Shown: one piece after another, positions 54,970-63,940 of the stretch
Layout: each line of letters begins with the position of its first letter
Numbering within the stretch: position 1 is the first letter of the stretch
DNA from: an uncultured Lachnospiraceae bacterium
GTDB taxonomy: Bacteria > Bacillota > Clostridia > Lachnospirales > Lachnospiraceae
Direction of reading: 5' to 3'
DNA: 64,000 nucleotides
Assembly: GCA_910586095.1 (NCBI GenBank)
Contig: CAJUHQ010000002.1
Coordinates: 18,293 to 82,292, forward strand
The notes under the pieces: generated by a model
Databases searched by the model: none
What the model saw: only the letters and a program-made list of their open reading frames with translations
Told to the model about the DNA's origin: nothing
Made by a program: the position numbers and the translations under genes

Positions 54970-55869
54970 ATGACGAAACTGTTCTTCATTCTTTTTGTCT
55001 TGTTCTTGCTCACGGTTGCATTGTCTGTCCTGTATCTACTTTCTATCAAGCCCCGTCTGCTTGGAAGACCCGATTACAGACCATTTTTTGGTCATTTATA
55101 TGCACACAGAGGATTGCACAATATGAATCTTACGCGCTGCAAATTAAAGAGCCCTAGACAGAGTACAGCTTCCAATACAGAAGACTGCTATCCTGAAAAC
55201 TCCTACGCTGCAATTAAACGTGCCGCAGATTTGGGCTATGGCATTGAATTTGATGTTCACTTAACAAAAGATGATATTCCTGTTGTTTTTCATGATGACA
55301 CACTCAATCGGATCTGCGGCGTAAAAGGTAATCTTAGAGACTATACTTTTGCACAGCTTCAGCAGTTTCGTCTGCTTGGTACCACAGAGCGAATACCTGC
55401 TTTCGCCGATATCCTAAAAATGGTTGATGGCAGAGTTCCACTGATTATTGAATATAAAGTCGAGAAAAATGCAGACAAGCTTTGCAGTATTTGCGATCGT
55501 ATTCTCTCTACTTATCATGGACTTTACTGCATTGAATCCTTTCATCCATTAGCTGTGCGCTGGTACAAAACTCACCGTCCACATGTTGTGCGCGGTCAAT
55601 TATCTGAGGATTTCACAAAAAAGAAACGCAGTCTTCCTTACTTTTTACTGTCACATTTAATTGGAAACTGTTATGCATCCCCAGACTTTATTGCCTACAA
55701 CTGCAAACACAAAAATGAACTATCTAGAAGGCTGTGCCGCAAACTATACAAAAGTTTAAGTGTAGCCTGGACTGTTCGATCACAGGAAGAACTCGACAAA
55801 GTGTCACACAGCTTTGATTTATTCATTTTTGAAGGTTTTGTTCCTCGTACCAAACAGGCTGTGAGCTAA
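54970..55869 (+). CDS. Glycerophosphodiester phosphodiesterase family protein
   Basis: 299 residues with an N-terminal membrane helix (about 4-25). The GDPD TIM-barrel has AHRGLH (catalytic His46), PENS (Glu76), IEFDVHLTKDDIPVVFHDD (Glu93, Asp95, His108) and IIEYKVE. Such enzymes hydrolyse glycerophosphodiesters to glycerol 3-phosphate and an alcohol. The membrane anchor suggests action on lipid-derived substrates at the membrane face. AAGGGG precedes the ATG. Confidence 0.9.
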   Translation: MTKLFFILFVLFLLTVALSVLYLLSIKPRLLGRPDYRPFFGHLYAHRGLHNMNLTRCKLKSPRQSTASNTEDCYPENSYAAIKRAADLGYGIEFDVHLTKDDIPVVFHDDTLNRICGVKGNLRDYTFAQLQQFRLLGTTERIPAFADILKMVDGRVPLIIEYKVEKNADKLCSICDRILSTYHGLYCIESFHPLAVRWYKTHRPHVVRGQLSEDFTKKKRSLPYFLLSHLIGNCYASPDFIAYNCKHKNELSRRLCRKLYKSLSVAWTVRSQEELDKVSHSFDLFIFEGFVPRTKQAVS

Positions 55870-56011
55870 CTGATTGTTGATAAGCAATTTTTTATATTTA
55901 TATGTATTTTTAATACAAACTGTACTATATACACATAATTTTCTCTATTTTGATGTAAGAGTCAACCATAACAAATAATTACTAAAATTCATCAAAATTT
56001 TCATAATATAT

Positions 56012-56041
56012 TTGATTTTTACTGAAAATTGTGGTTATAAT
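56012..56041 (+). promoter_or_regulatory. Promoter for the antitoxin-like gene
   Basis: TTGATT (56012-56017), 18-base spacer, TATAAT (56036-56041), about 115 bases before the gene. The surrounding gap 55870-56155 is otherwise AT-rich and empty. Confidence 0.55.
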
Positions 56042-56155
56042 AAGATATAGTATATCGTAATCCCCGTTATGGTATACTTTTTGCAAAATAATACAACGAC
56101 TGTGGTAGAAAATAAGCTGCAGAATTCCCCAAATAAAATGTAGGAGGCTCCCCAT

Positions 56156-56359
56156 ATGAAGAAAACAGTTCAGGAACTTGATTTCCTATCTCTAAAAAAC
56201 AATTTTGATGATGTTTGTGACACAGTCAACAAGGACAACGAACCTGTCGCATTGACTTTAAAGAGTGGCCGCAAGGTATTTATCATGCCAGAAGAACGTT
56301 ACAATGGCATCTCACGTTTTGTCATATCCACGACCACATATAATCGTCTTACATCATAA
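56156..56359 (+). CDS. Phd/YefM-type antitoxin-like protein, orphan
   Basis: 67 residues. The N-terminal half fits the DNA-binding domain of Phd/YefM antitoxins: LKNNFDDVCDTVNKDNEPVALT then KSGRKVFIMPEERYNGI. The C-terminal toxin-binding helix looks short or altered (ISRFVISTTTYNRLTS). No RelE/YoeB or Doc toxin follows; the next 215 bases contain only a duplicated GGCTGCATGGGTGT (56424 and 56483) and a terminator. It could be a decayed pair or a free-standing regulator. GTAGGAGG precedes the ATG strongly. Confidence 0.65.
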   Translation: MKKTVQELDFLSLKNNFDDVCDTVNKDNEPVALTLKSGRKVFIMPEERYNGISRFVISTTTYNRLTS

Positions 56360-56531
56360 ATCGAGTACTACTCGCGCATCGAGCATGGGTAGTTTTACTC
56401 TAAAAGTCTTGATCTTCAATCAGGGCTGCATGGGTGTATCTGGTTTCTAAACGCTCACTTTTATTGAGGGTGGTACAGGTACGGCTGCATGGGTGTTTAA
56501 TTACATAGTTTCTTTTTGCGTTCATATACAT

Positions 56532-56576
56532 AAAAAATGAGTAGAAGAGAAACCATTTCTCTTCTACTCATTTTTT
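56532..56576. terminator. Strong bidirectional terminator
   Basis: Perfect 21-bp stem from AAAAAATGAGTAGAAGAG to its complement ending in TTTTTT, with a 3-base loop. It overlaps the last codon of the PAP2 gene and serves both convergent transcripts. Confidence 0.92.
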
Positions 56577-57264
56577 ATTTAACCTTTAGGACAAAGCCCA
56601 TTCTCTTTTCTCTGGCAACTGCTCTCTTATAGCAGACAGAGTACATAATTGCTGACAGTAAAAAAGCCAGTAACACATCCAACATAGAATGTTGCTTAAT
56701 TAGTACAGTAGAGCATATAATAGCGCCCCCAAGGAGCAACATACCTGCTTTGACAATCTTATGGTTCACAAAACATCTGCTTCGCACCACCGCAATCATA
56801 ATCGCTATGGAATTGTACACATGAATACTTGGAAGCACATTGGTCGGAGTATCAACTTGATACAGATGCCGAATCAATTCTGTAAAAATATTCTCACGCT
56901 CAAATACGGTAGGTCTTAAGCGATGACCATTGGGAAACACGGCGGAAATCACAATAAAAATTGTCATCCCTGCTATCAGAAACGCCACTAGCCGCTCACT
57001 TTCTTCCTTATCCTTAATGCAGAGCCAAATAACAGTCAATGCCACATATCCAAACCATAATAGATATGGCACAATAAAAACTTCACAAAATGGGATATAT
57101 GCATCGATTTCAAAATTAATCTCGTGTACTGCTCCTGTTCTTTGCTCTAAGTAATAAAAAGCAATTAAATAAAAAATTGCATAAATTGTCATCACAGCCA
57201 ATGCTTTGTACTGCATGACAAGATTCACGGTCCATCTGTAACCGCTGACTACTTTCTCTTTCAT
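56575..57264 (-). CDS. PAP2-family membrane phosphatase
   Basis: 229 residues with about six membrane helices. PAP2-superfamily catalytic motifs are visible: NGHRLRPTVF, LPSIHVYNS (PSIH) and STVLIKQHSMLDV. These correspond to the three conserved blocks, and the His in QHSMLDV is the nucleophile. It probably dephosphorylates a lipid phosphate or diphosphate (inositol phosphorylceramide synthase-like subgroup). ATG 57264 has GAGGA 5 bases before; in-frame upstream codons to 57327 lack one. The stop codon lies within the terminator stem. Confidence 0.85.
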   Translation of the reverse strand: MKEKVVSGYRWTVNLVMQYKALAVMTIYAIFYLIAFYYLEQRTGAVHEINFEIDAYIPFCEVFIVPYLLWFGYVALTVIWLCIKDKEESERLVAFLIAGMTIFIVISAVFPNGHRLRPTVFERENIFTELIRHLYQVDTPTNVLPSIHVYNSIAIMIAVVRSRCFVNHKIVKAGMLLLGGAIICSTVLIKQHSMLDVLLAFLLSAIMYSVCYKRAVAREKRMGFVLKVK

Positions 57265-57396
57265 AACTTCCTCATTTCTGCGCTGCCTTTTGCGCATTTC
57301 AAGTTTGTGGATACAGCGCAGACACAAACTTGTATCTCCCTTTCACATTTTTAAACAATTCATGTGAAAAAACTTTACCTACCTACAACACATGCT

Positions 57397-57425
57397 ACTA
57401 TAATCGAAAATGTAACTTTTGTCTA
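57397..57425 (-). promoter_or_regulatory. Promoter for the PAP2 gene
   Basis: Minus strand TAGACA (57420-57425), 17-base spacer, TATAGT (57397-57402), about 135 bases upstream of the start. It is divergent from the promoter at 57708. The gap 57265-57791 shows no other feature. Confidence 0.6.
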
Positions 57426-57707
57426 AGACAAATCCATCTATCAATTTATACCTTTCGTTTTAAAAGTCTTTGCTGTGCTGCTTGGTTTTTGGCAGGATTC
57501 TCTTATAAAAAGCTACTTTCTAAGTTCATTATTATAATCCACTCTGTATACAATGTCAACTTCTTCAAAACGCCAAACTTTTCCCAATTTTTTCCCACAA
57601 ACAGGTATTTTTACACAATTTATCACATAGAATATCACTGTTCTTATTCCACAAAAAATATATAAATTTTTTGTAAATATTTTTATGCGATTACCATAAA
57701 ATGATGT

Positions 57708-57736
57708 TTGATTATTCTGCTGATTCAAAGTACAAT
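57708..57736 (+). promoter_or_regulatory. Promoter for the PHP gene
   Basis: TTGATT (57708-57713), 17-base spacer, TACAAT (57731-57736), 55 bases before the start codon. Confidence 0.6.
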
Positions 57737-57791
57737 AGTCTTGTTGGGAATCAACCCACGAGTTGTTTTTTATTTGGGAGGTTATACTTGT

Positions 57792-58568
57792 ATGAGATTT
57801 GATATGCACTGCCACACAAAGGAAGGTTCTATGGATGGAAAAGTTCCTATTTCAGAATACATCCAAATTTTAAAGTCCCGCGGCTTTGATGGTATGCTCG
57901 TCACAGATCACGATTCATACAATGGTTTTCGTAGTTACCGTGATTGCTTAAAAGATAAAATACAAGACTTTACTGTTTTAAAGGGTATTGAATATGATAC
58001 TATCGACGCAGGACATATCATTGTGATTCTTCCCGAACAGATCAAATTGCTTTTGCTTGAGTATCGTGGACTTCCTGTTAAAATTTTACAGGATGTTGTG
58101 CACAAGCATGGGGGGATTCTTGGTCCTGCACATCCTTGTGGCGAACGTCATCTAAGTATTACACGGACGCGAGCATACAAAAAAAATCCTGATATTATGA
58201 AGCAATTTGATTTTTTAGAAGCGTTTAACTCCTGTGAGTCGCCGCAATCCAATTTAGAAGCGCGTCTTCTCTCATCCAAATACCATCTGCCTATGTTTGG
58301 CGGAAGCGACTCGCATCATGTAGATTGTATTGGTACAGCTTACACACAACTTGATGGTCACATCGCCACCGAATCTGATCTGATCCAATATATAAAAGAA
58401 AAGAAGGAAACAGCATGTGGCGGTGAATACTATCAGAGTACTGTCAAAAATAAAATCGGTGTCTTTAACCATATTCTTGTGGAAGGCTTTTGGTTTTATA
58501 ATCGCATTGCTAGTATGTACCGCAGTCACAAAAGAAAGTTTGCTATGTCACTCCTAAATCACTCTTAA
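57792..58568 (+). CDS. PHP-domain phosphoesterase
   Basis: 258 residues. The PHP metal-binding motifs are present: MHCH (5-8), VTDHDSYNGF, the conserved Glu in GIEYDT, GPAHPCGERH and GGSDSHH. Stand-alone PHP proteins of this size hydrolyse phosphoesters such as nucleoside 3',5'-bisphosphates or histidinol phosphate; the substrate is not evident. ATG 57792 is chosen because GGGAGG lies close upstream. The frame opens 28 codons earlier, but that would overlap the promoter at 57708. Confidence 0.85.
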   Translation: MRFDMHCHTKEGSMDGKVPISEYIQILKSRGFDGMLVTDHDSYNGFRSYRDCLKDKIQDFTVLKGIEYDTIDAGHIIVILPEQIKLLLLEYRGLPVKILQDVVHKHGGILGPAHPCGERHLSITRTRAYKKNPDIMKQFDFLEAFNSCESPQSNLEARLLSSKYHLPMFGGSDSHHVDCIGTAYTQLDGHIATESDLIQYIKEKKETACGGEYYQSTVKNKIGVFNHILVEGFWFYNRIASMYRSHKRKFAMSLLNHS

Positions 58569-58629
58569 ACTTCTTTCCATCTGACAAATACAGTTTATTC
58601 ATTTTGGTGATATATTACCGCATACATAA

Positions 58630-58680
58630 AAAAGCATCTAACAAGAATAGCAAACTGTTCTATTCTTGTTAGATGCTTTT
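58630..58680. terminator. Bidirectional terminator
   Basis: Perfect 21-bp stem with arm AAAAGCATCTAACAAGAATA and a 9-base loop, between the convergent PHP and cheD genes. Confidence 0.92.
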
Positions 58681-58703
58681 CTTAGTATCTGGCACGTTCG
58701 TCT

Positions 58704-59219
58704 CTACACTACTTTTCGCACCTTTCCAGGCTCTGTGATGATTAGCATACCACTTTCTGGCTCAAAAACCATTGTCCTTGCTGTATATCCTCCCACTTCA
58801 CTAGCAACTACTGGAATATCAAGTTCCGAAAGTTTCTTTTGAACTGCTGCTAGATTCTGAGACGAAATATCCCTGCTTTCTGGCACACTCGCAATCTTAA
58901 ACATATGCGCTGCACCTGCAAGTTTAGCATTGAGTCGTGTGCGTTTTGCTCCCTGACTTACTAATGCTTTCACCAACTCATCGATTCCTGTATCAGCATA
59001 TTTGGCCAGTTCTAGGGTTCTTGTATGTTCACTAGGATCATACTGAGGCAGCATAATATGCAAAAGTCCGCCTATCCCTGTCTGTGAGTCCCACATAGCA
59101 ATCCCTACACAAGAACCCAAATCTCTAGTAATCAATTTTTTTTTACCTTTCGCAGTCTTATAATCTCCTATTCTTACAGTTATCATATCCTGTAATTCCT
59201 GAAGCGAATATGCCACCAA
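58704..59219 (-). CDS. cheD: Chemoreceptor glutamine deamidase CheD
   Basis: 171 residues. CheD deamidates specific glutamines of chemoreceptors and interacts with CheC in Firmicutes. The catalytic Cys is in TRDLGSCVGIAMWD (Cys37) and the His in GGLLHIMLP (His54), with Thr in the KLAGAAHMF region. GTG 59219 is preferred because GAGGGGAG lies upstream; Met12 is an alternative. It is isolated from other che genes, but a chemoreceptor is encoded at 21884. Confidence 0.93.
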   Translation of the reverse strand: MVAYSLQELQDMITVRIGDYKTAKGKKKLITRDLGSCVGIAMWDSQTGIGGLLHIMLPQYDPSEHTRTLELAKYADTGIDELVKALVSQGAKRTRLNAKLAGAAHMFKIASVPESRDISSQNLAAVQKKLSELDIPVVASEVGGYTARTMVFEPESGMLIITEPGKVRKVV

Positions 59220-59328
59220 ACCACTCCCCTCTATAATCCTATTTTATCATATTAACCACAGCGAAGTAGTTTTAGTATATCATGTATTGGAAGATGGTGC
59301 TAGTTTTTTGTCAAAATCATTACTTTAT

Positions 59329-59420
59329 TGTAACAGTTCAGCTTTCGGCTTCCCTGTTACAGGCATCAAGCCATGCAAAATCGCTTCGCGATGTCAAAGC
59401 CACGTACCGTGGCTTGATGC
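59329..59420. repeat. Family B palindromic element
   Basis: TGTAACAG (59329-59336) / CTGTTACA (59354-59361) hairpin, then stem GCATCAAGCCA (59363-59373) / TGGCTTGATGC (59410-59420) enclosing ATCGC/GCGAT and CCACG/CGTGG hairpins: a cloverleaf-like unit. It lies just past the MarR-type gene stop and may end the fab operon transcript. Confidence 0.75.
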
Positions 59421-59440
59421 TTCCCAACTACTATGTATTC

Positions 59441-59902
59441 TTACTGTGATTGATTCGTTCTCTTTATACCTATAAAAAAATCATTGAGATTGAGTAGGCA
59501 TTTAATCATAACTTTCATTTCCTCCTCATCCAATCCCCTGATAATACTTCGAATCATGTTTTTATGAAAATCTCTATGATGAAAAAATGCTTTTTTTCCT
59601 TTGGGCGTCAATATCACCAAAACAACTCGTTTATCACTTGTGCTGCGTTCTCTTATGATATATCCCTTATTCTCAAGACTATTCATGTTTGTTGTGAGTG
59701 TTCCTGTCGTGACCCCAAGGCGCTTTGCAATCTCTGACATTTTTCGCGGTTCTTCGATGCCGATCGCTTCTATGATATGCATATCATTGTTTGTGATATC
59801 CCTGTACTCCTTTGTAATAATTGCCTTTGCTTCTATAGCCATCACTTCATTAAACAATTTTACCAACAACTCATTTAATGTCCTTTTTGTGCCCTTTTCC
59901 AT
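59441..59902 (-). CDS. fabT: MarR-family regulator, FabT-like
   Basis: 153 residues with a winged helix: MSEIAKRLGVTTGTLTTNMN recognition region and the wing RSTSDKRVVLVILT. Its place in the fab cluster, next to fabH, matches FabT, which represses fatty acid synthesis genes when bound to acyl-ACP. Here it is the last gene instead of the first, as in streptococci. ATG 59902 has GGGAG upstream within a family A repeat (59903-59938); the frame extends 17 codons earlier without a Shine-Dalgarno. FabT identity is inferred from context. Confidence 0.82.
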   Translation of the reverse strand: MEKGTKRTLNELLVKLFNEVMAIEAKAIITKEYRDITNNDMHIIEAIGIEEPRKMSEIAKRLGVTTGTLTTNMNSLENKGYIIRERSTSDKRVVLVILTPKGKKAFFHHRDFHKNMIRSIIRGLDEEEMKVMIKCLLNLNDFFIGIKRTNQSQ

Positions 59903-59940
59903 ACTATCTCCCATGTCGCAGCTTTGCTGTGACTCAAATC
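59903..59940. repeat. Family A repeat at the MarR gene start
   Basis: ACTATCTCCCAT linker followed by GTCGCAGC (59915-59922) / GCTGTGAC (59926-59933), a stem kept by one G-T pair. On the minus strand it places GGGAG 5 bases before the ATG. Confidence 0.75.
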
Positions 59941-59943
59941 TAA

Positions 59944-60945
59944 TTATCCCCACACAAATACATCTGCTCCATATGTAAGGCCTGCCCCAAAACCTGATAA
60001 GACAATGCGGTCCCCTTGCTTGATTGCCCCACTCCGATTGAGTTCATCGAGCAATACTGGTATCGTAGCAGATGACATATTGCCAACTTTGTCAATATTC
60101 ATCGGAAATTTTGACAATGCTGTTTTTAATCGTCGCGCCACAGATTCTATAATGCGCTCATTGGCTTGATGAAGAATGAATAAGTCCACATCCTCTGTAG
60201 TCAATCCTGCTTTATCAAGCGCCTCCAAAATACATGTTGGTACCTGCTTGATGGCAAACTTATAGACTTCCTGTCCATCCATCTGAATATACTGAAATTC
60301 TTCTTTGTTACTCTGCTCCAAAAATGCATTGTGTACCGTTCTCTGCACACAGGAAAGTACGTTTGCTCTTGTGCCATCTGAGCCCTGAACCATACTTTCC
60401 ATACCTACTCTGCGACCATTTGGACACCAAATATCCTGTGTAGATGCCTCTACATATGCTGCGCCAGCACCATCCCCAAAAAGAATACATGTTGATCTGT
60501 CTTTCCAATCAACTAGTTTAGAAAGCACCTCTCCTCCTACTACTAGTGCATTGTTGTAAAGTCCCGCCTGTATATAGGCATGTGCTGTATTGAGTGCAAA
60601 CAAGAAACCAGAACATGCTGCATTGAGGTCAAATGCAACCGCGTTCACAGCTCCAATTTGATCTTGTACTTGACAGGCACAACAGGGAAGAAGCATCTCT
60701 GGTGAGCAGGTTGCAACCAAAATCAGCTCAACTTCCTGTGCTGTTTTTCCCGCTGCCTGCAAAGCCCTTTCACATGCCTTTGCAGATAAATCTGCAACTG
60801 TGTCTCCTGTGGAGATCCTTCGTTCAACAATACCTGTCCTCTCACGAATCCATTCATCAGACGTCTCCACAAGTTCCTGTAAATCTATATTAGTCACTCT
60901 TTTTTCTGGCAATGCACTTCCTGTGCCCGTGATTCTACTTGTCAT
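59944..60945 (-). CDS. fabH: 3-oxoacyl-ACP synthase III
   Basis: Starts fatty acid chains by condensing acyl-CoA with malonyl-ACP. The 333-residue thiolase-fold protein has the triad Cys111 (NAACSGF), His259 (LHQANERI) and Asn289 (VGNMSSATIP). DEWIRERTGI near the N-terminus and GFGAGLTYGA at the end are typical. Its ATG overlaps the fabK-like stop as TAATG, so translation is coupled. AGGAGT lies upstream. Confidence 0.95.
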   Translation of the reverse strand: MTSRITGTGSALPEKRVTNIDLQELVETSDEWIRERTGIVERRISTGDTVADLSAKACERALQAAGKTAQEVELILVATCSPEMLLPCCACQVQDQIGAVNAVAFDLNAACSGFLFALNTAHAYIQAGLYNNALVVGGEVLSKLVDWKDRSTCILFGDGAGAAYVEASTQDIWCPNGRRVGMESMVQGSDGTRANVLSCVQRTVHNAFLEQSNKEEFQYIQMDGQEVYKFAIKQVPTCILEALDKAGLTTEDVDLFILHQANERIIESVARRLKTALSKFPMNIDKVGNMSSATIPVLLDELNRSGAIKQGDRIVLSGFGAGLTYGADVFVWG

Positions 60946-61985
60946 TATGCAAACTCCTCCATAATTTGTGCTACCGTCTCGATTGTATGGGCTCTATATG
61001 CATTGGTCCCACAAAACACTAACCCCTCTTCGAGATTGCCATTTACCGCATTAATCAGTGCCTGCGTAATACAGTATGGAATGGTTTCTGGTTTGCAAGT
61101 CCGAATACACTGCCTACACCCTTCTCCCATAAACCGTTCTCCCGCCTTCACTCTGTCTAAAAATGCTGTATGAATGGCACGACCTGGCATTCCTACAGGA
61201 CTGTCTACAATGACAATATTCTCCTGCTTTGCTTGAATATATGCCTGCTTATAACGCTCTGACGCGTCACACTCCTGTGTGGTAACAAACCGCGTAGCAA
61301 TCTGTACTCCTTGTGCCCCCATTGCCAAATAATGTTCTAGATCGCTACGCTCATAAATTCCCCCTGCCACCACCACAGGAACTTCTAACTCCTGTGCAAG
61401 TGCTATAATATCTTGTATTTGTTCATCATACTTTTCATATCCTGATGCGCAGTAAGTCTCTAGCTGGTCTTTATGAAATCCTAGATGTCCTCCCGCCTGG
61501 GGACCTTCTATCACAACAAGATCTGGTTTGCGATCGTATGTCTTCTTCCAATGTTTAGCAATAATATGAAGCGCTTTTCTACTAGAAACAATCGGGACAA
61601 TTTTTGATTCTTTTGCTACTTTTGGCAAATCAAGCGGCAATCCTGCCCCCGAAATAATTAGATCTGCTCCTGCCGCCACTGCTGCTTGAACATACTCTTC
61701 ATAATTTCTTGTCGCTACCATAATATTGACTCCAATAATGCCCCCATCTGCTATCTGGCGCGCTTTTGCAATCTCCTCTTTGATCGCCTTGAGATTGCAA
61801 GCTAATGGGTTTTTGGCAAATTCTGGATCGCGAAAACCAATTTGGGCTGTAGAGATCACCCCTATGCCCCCTGCTGCTGCTACAGCGCCTGCAAGTCCTG
61901 ACAGGCTCACCCCCACGCCCATTCCTCCTTGAATAACTGGAATACGCGCGCAGAGATCTTTGATCTGCAATTTATTTTTGTTCAT
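60945..61985 (-). CDS. fabK: FabK-like enoyl-ACP reductase / nitronate monooxygenase family flavoprotein
   Basis: 346 residues, FMN TIM barrel: PVIQGGMGVGVSLSGLAGAV start, GVNIMVATRNYEE, ISGAGLPLDLP, IEGPQAGGHLGF and VVAGGIYERSD. In a fab operon this family is the NAD(P)H-dependent enoyl-ACP reductase II. The C-terminus is longer than in streptococcal FabK and carries a Cys cluster, CRQCIRTC, seen in nitronate monooxygenase-like relatives. Context favours FabK; exact activity is not proven. The stop overlaps fabH by one base. Confidence 0.82.
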   Translation of the reverse strand: MNKNKLQIKDLCARIPVIQGGMGVGVSLSGLAGAVAAAGGIGVISTAQIGFRDPEFAKNPLACNLKAIKEEIAKARQIADGGIIGVNIMVATRNYEEYVQAAVAAGADLIISGAGLPLDLPKVAKESKIVPIVSSRKALHIIAKHWKKTYDRKPDLVVIEGPQAGGHLGFHKDQLETYCASGYEKYDEQIQDIIALAQELEVPVVVAGGIYERSDLEHYLAMGAQGVQIATRFVTTQECDASERYKQAYIQAKQENIVIVDSPVGMPGRAIHTAFLDRVKAGERFMGEGCRQCIRTCKPETIPYCITQALINAVNGNLEEGLVFCGTNAYRAHTIETVAQIMEEFA

Positions 61986-62173
61986 CTACTCCTCCATTCT
62001 ATGCCACATTCCCACTAAGATCACAACCCCAAAGCGCAACTTTTGCAATTTCAAAAACTGTTTCATCATAGAGATCTAAAATAGCCTATTACTGTGCGAA
62101 CGCTGTTTGCAATACAAATATGTGTTTGCACTCAATACCATATCCTTTGCAGATTGAAAAAGGAGCATGGTTA

Positions 62174-63940
62174 TTAAAATGCCCGAAAACGTTCATAGCG
62201 TTCCTGTGCGATCTCTTGTTTTGATTTTCCATTATATCTTTCCAAAAACTCCTTGATATGTTCCTTCATATAACCGCCAATGGCTGGTGCCGTCTTTCTA
62301 TCAGCACCACCAAATTCTGGTATAATACGTTCAATCACACCTAGGCGTTTTAAATCTTGTGCTGTAATATTCATAACCTCACTGGCTTCCTGTGCTCTGC
62401 CCGAATCTTTCCAAAGTATAGAGGCAAAGCCTTCAGGTGACAAAATGGCATAAGTGGCGTTTTCCATCATCCAGACTTCATTGCCCACCGCTGTTGCAAG
62501 AGCACCACCACTTCCCCCTTCTCCAATTAAAATGCAAAGTACTGGTACTTGTAATCCAGACATCTCCAACAAATTTCGTGCTATTGCTTCTCCCTGACCG
62601 CGCTCTTCTGCCTCAATACCACAAAATGCTCCTGATGTATTGACAAAACTAATAATAGGGCGATGAAATTTTTCTGCCTGTTTCATTAGTCGAAGTGCTT
62701 TTCTGTATCCTTCTGGCAGCGGCATACCAAAATTTCTCTCTTGACATTCCTTAAAATCTTGTCCTTTTATGTCTGCAATCACTGTCACTGGTTGCCCTTC
62801 TATAAAGCCAATTCCACCAATCAATGCTTTGTCATCGCGAAATCCCCTATCACCATGTGCCTCTACAAACACATCAAATATATATTTCATATAGTCTGCC
62901 GCTGATGGACGCTCCACTTGACGCACCGCCTTAACTTTCTCCCATGCAGTACGCGGTTTTGAGTACCATGCCTGTTCTTTTAACTCTTCGCTAAGCTGGA
63001 AAGAATTGCTTTGTTTTTCTCCAAAATTGGCATATCCTTTCTCGTCCCCATTTTGATGAGACTTAATGAGAAAATGGATGGTTCTTTTTAAGTTTTCTCT
63101 GTGCACAATACCATCCACAAATCCATGTTCTACAAGAAATTCCGCAGTCTGGAAGCCTTCTGGCAATTCTTGTCCGATTGTCTGTTTGATGACGCGCGGA
63201 CCTGCAAAACCAATCAGCGCACCTGGTTCTGCCATAATGACATCTCCCAACATTGCAAAGCTGGCTGTTACACCTCCAGTAGTAGGATCTGTCAAGATAG
63301 AACAGTACAAAAGTCCTGCATCTCCATGTTTCTTGATAGCGGCTGAGGTCTTTGCCATCTGCATTAGAGAGATAATTCCCTCCTGCATCCTGGCACCTCC
63401 TGAACAACAAAACAAAAAGACAGGAAGTTTTAATTGAGTCGCACGCTCAATTGCTCTTGTGATTTTCTCGCCCACGACATGTCCCATACTGGCCATCATA
63501 AAACGTGAATCACAGATGCCAAGCACAATATCATCCCCATATACCTTGCAGCGTCCTATTGTCACAGCCTCATTTAATCCTGTTTTTGCGCGTGCGGCTG
63601 CAAGTTTTTCTTCATATCCTTCATACGCTAAAGGATTGCTCACTTCTATGTCTTCAAACCACGGCTCAAAAGTTTTAATGTCGGCTACCATGCGAATCCG
63701 ATTACTGGTCTTGACTCTAAAATATCCACCACATTCATAACACACATATTTTTTCTTAACTACGCGGTCACGCTCCACCATCTTGCCACACTTTGGACAT
63801 TTGATTAGACTATTATCCTCTATCTTTGTAGGTTCTGTTGTCTGCTTTTCCTCTGATTTGCCTCTCAATTTTTCCTCAAGCTTATTGTACAAGTTGGCCG
63901 GAAATCTTCTTTCGGCCTTGCCATACTGCGATCTCTCCAC
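62174..63940 (-). CDS. accDA: Fused acetyl-CoA carboxylase carboxyltransferase (AccD-AccA)
   Basis: 588 residues combining both carboxyltransferase subunits. The AccD half (about 1-310) has the zinc ribbon CPKC (48-51) / CYEC (67-70) and CSGGARMQEG, LTDPTTGGVTASFA. The AccA half (about 321-588) has HGDRGFRDDKALIGGIG, AEERGQGEAIA and IGEGGSGGALA. It transfers carboxyl from carboxybiotin to acetyl-CoA, making malonyl-CoA for FabH. GTG 63940 with GAGGA upstream is the likely start; the frame stays open nearly to the window edge. A hairpin AATAAGTG/CACTTATT lies at about 63958-63999. Other fab/acc genes are probably beyond the right edge. Confidence 0.92.
   Translation of the reverse strand: MERSQYGKAERRFPANLYNKLEEKLRGKSEEKQTTEPTKIEDNSLIKCPKCGKMVERDRVVKKKYVCYECGGYFRVKTSNRIRMVADIKTFEPWFEDIEVSNPLAYEGYEEKLAAARAKTGLNEAVTIGRCKVYGDDIVLGICDSRFMMASMGHVVGEKITRAIERATQLKLPVFLFCCSGGARMQEGIISLMQMAKTSAAIKKHGDAGLLYCSILTDPTTGGVTASFAMLGDVIMAEPGALIGFAGPRVIKQTIGQELPEGFQTAEFLVEHGFVDGIVHRENLKRTIHFLIKSHQNGDEKGYANFGEKQSNSFQLSEELKEQAWYSKPRTAWEKVKAVRQVERPSAADYMKYIFDVFVEAHGDRGFRDDKALIGGIGFIEGQPVTVIADIKGQDFKECQERNFGMPLPEGYRKALRLMKQAEKFHRPIISFVNTSGAFCGIEAEERGQGEAIARNLLEMSGLQVPVLCILIGEGGSGGALATAVGNEVWMMENATYAILSPEGFASILWKDSGRAQEASEVMNITAQDLKRLGVIERIIPEFGGADRKTAPAIGGYMKEHIKEFLERYNGKSKQEIAQERYERFRAF

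Noticed and set aside
59220..59300. Sigma-D (flagellar) promoter before cheD
   Set aside because: A TAAA box is present, but the matching -10 sequence is too far from consensus.
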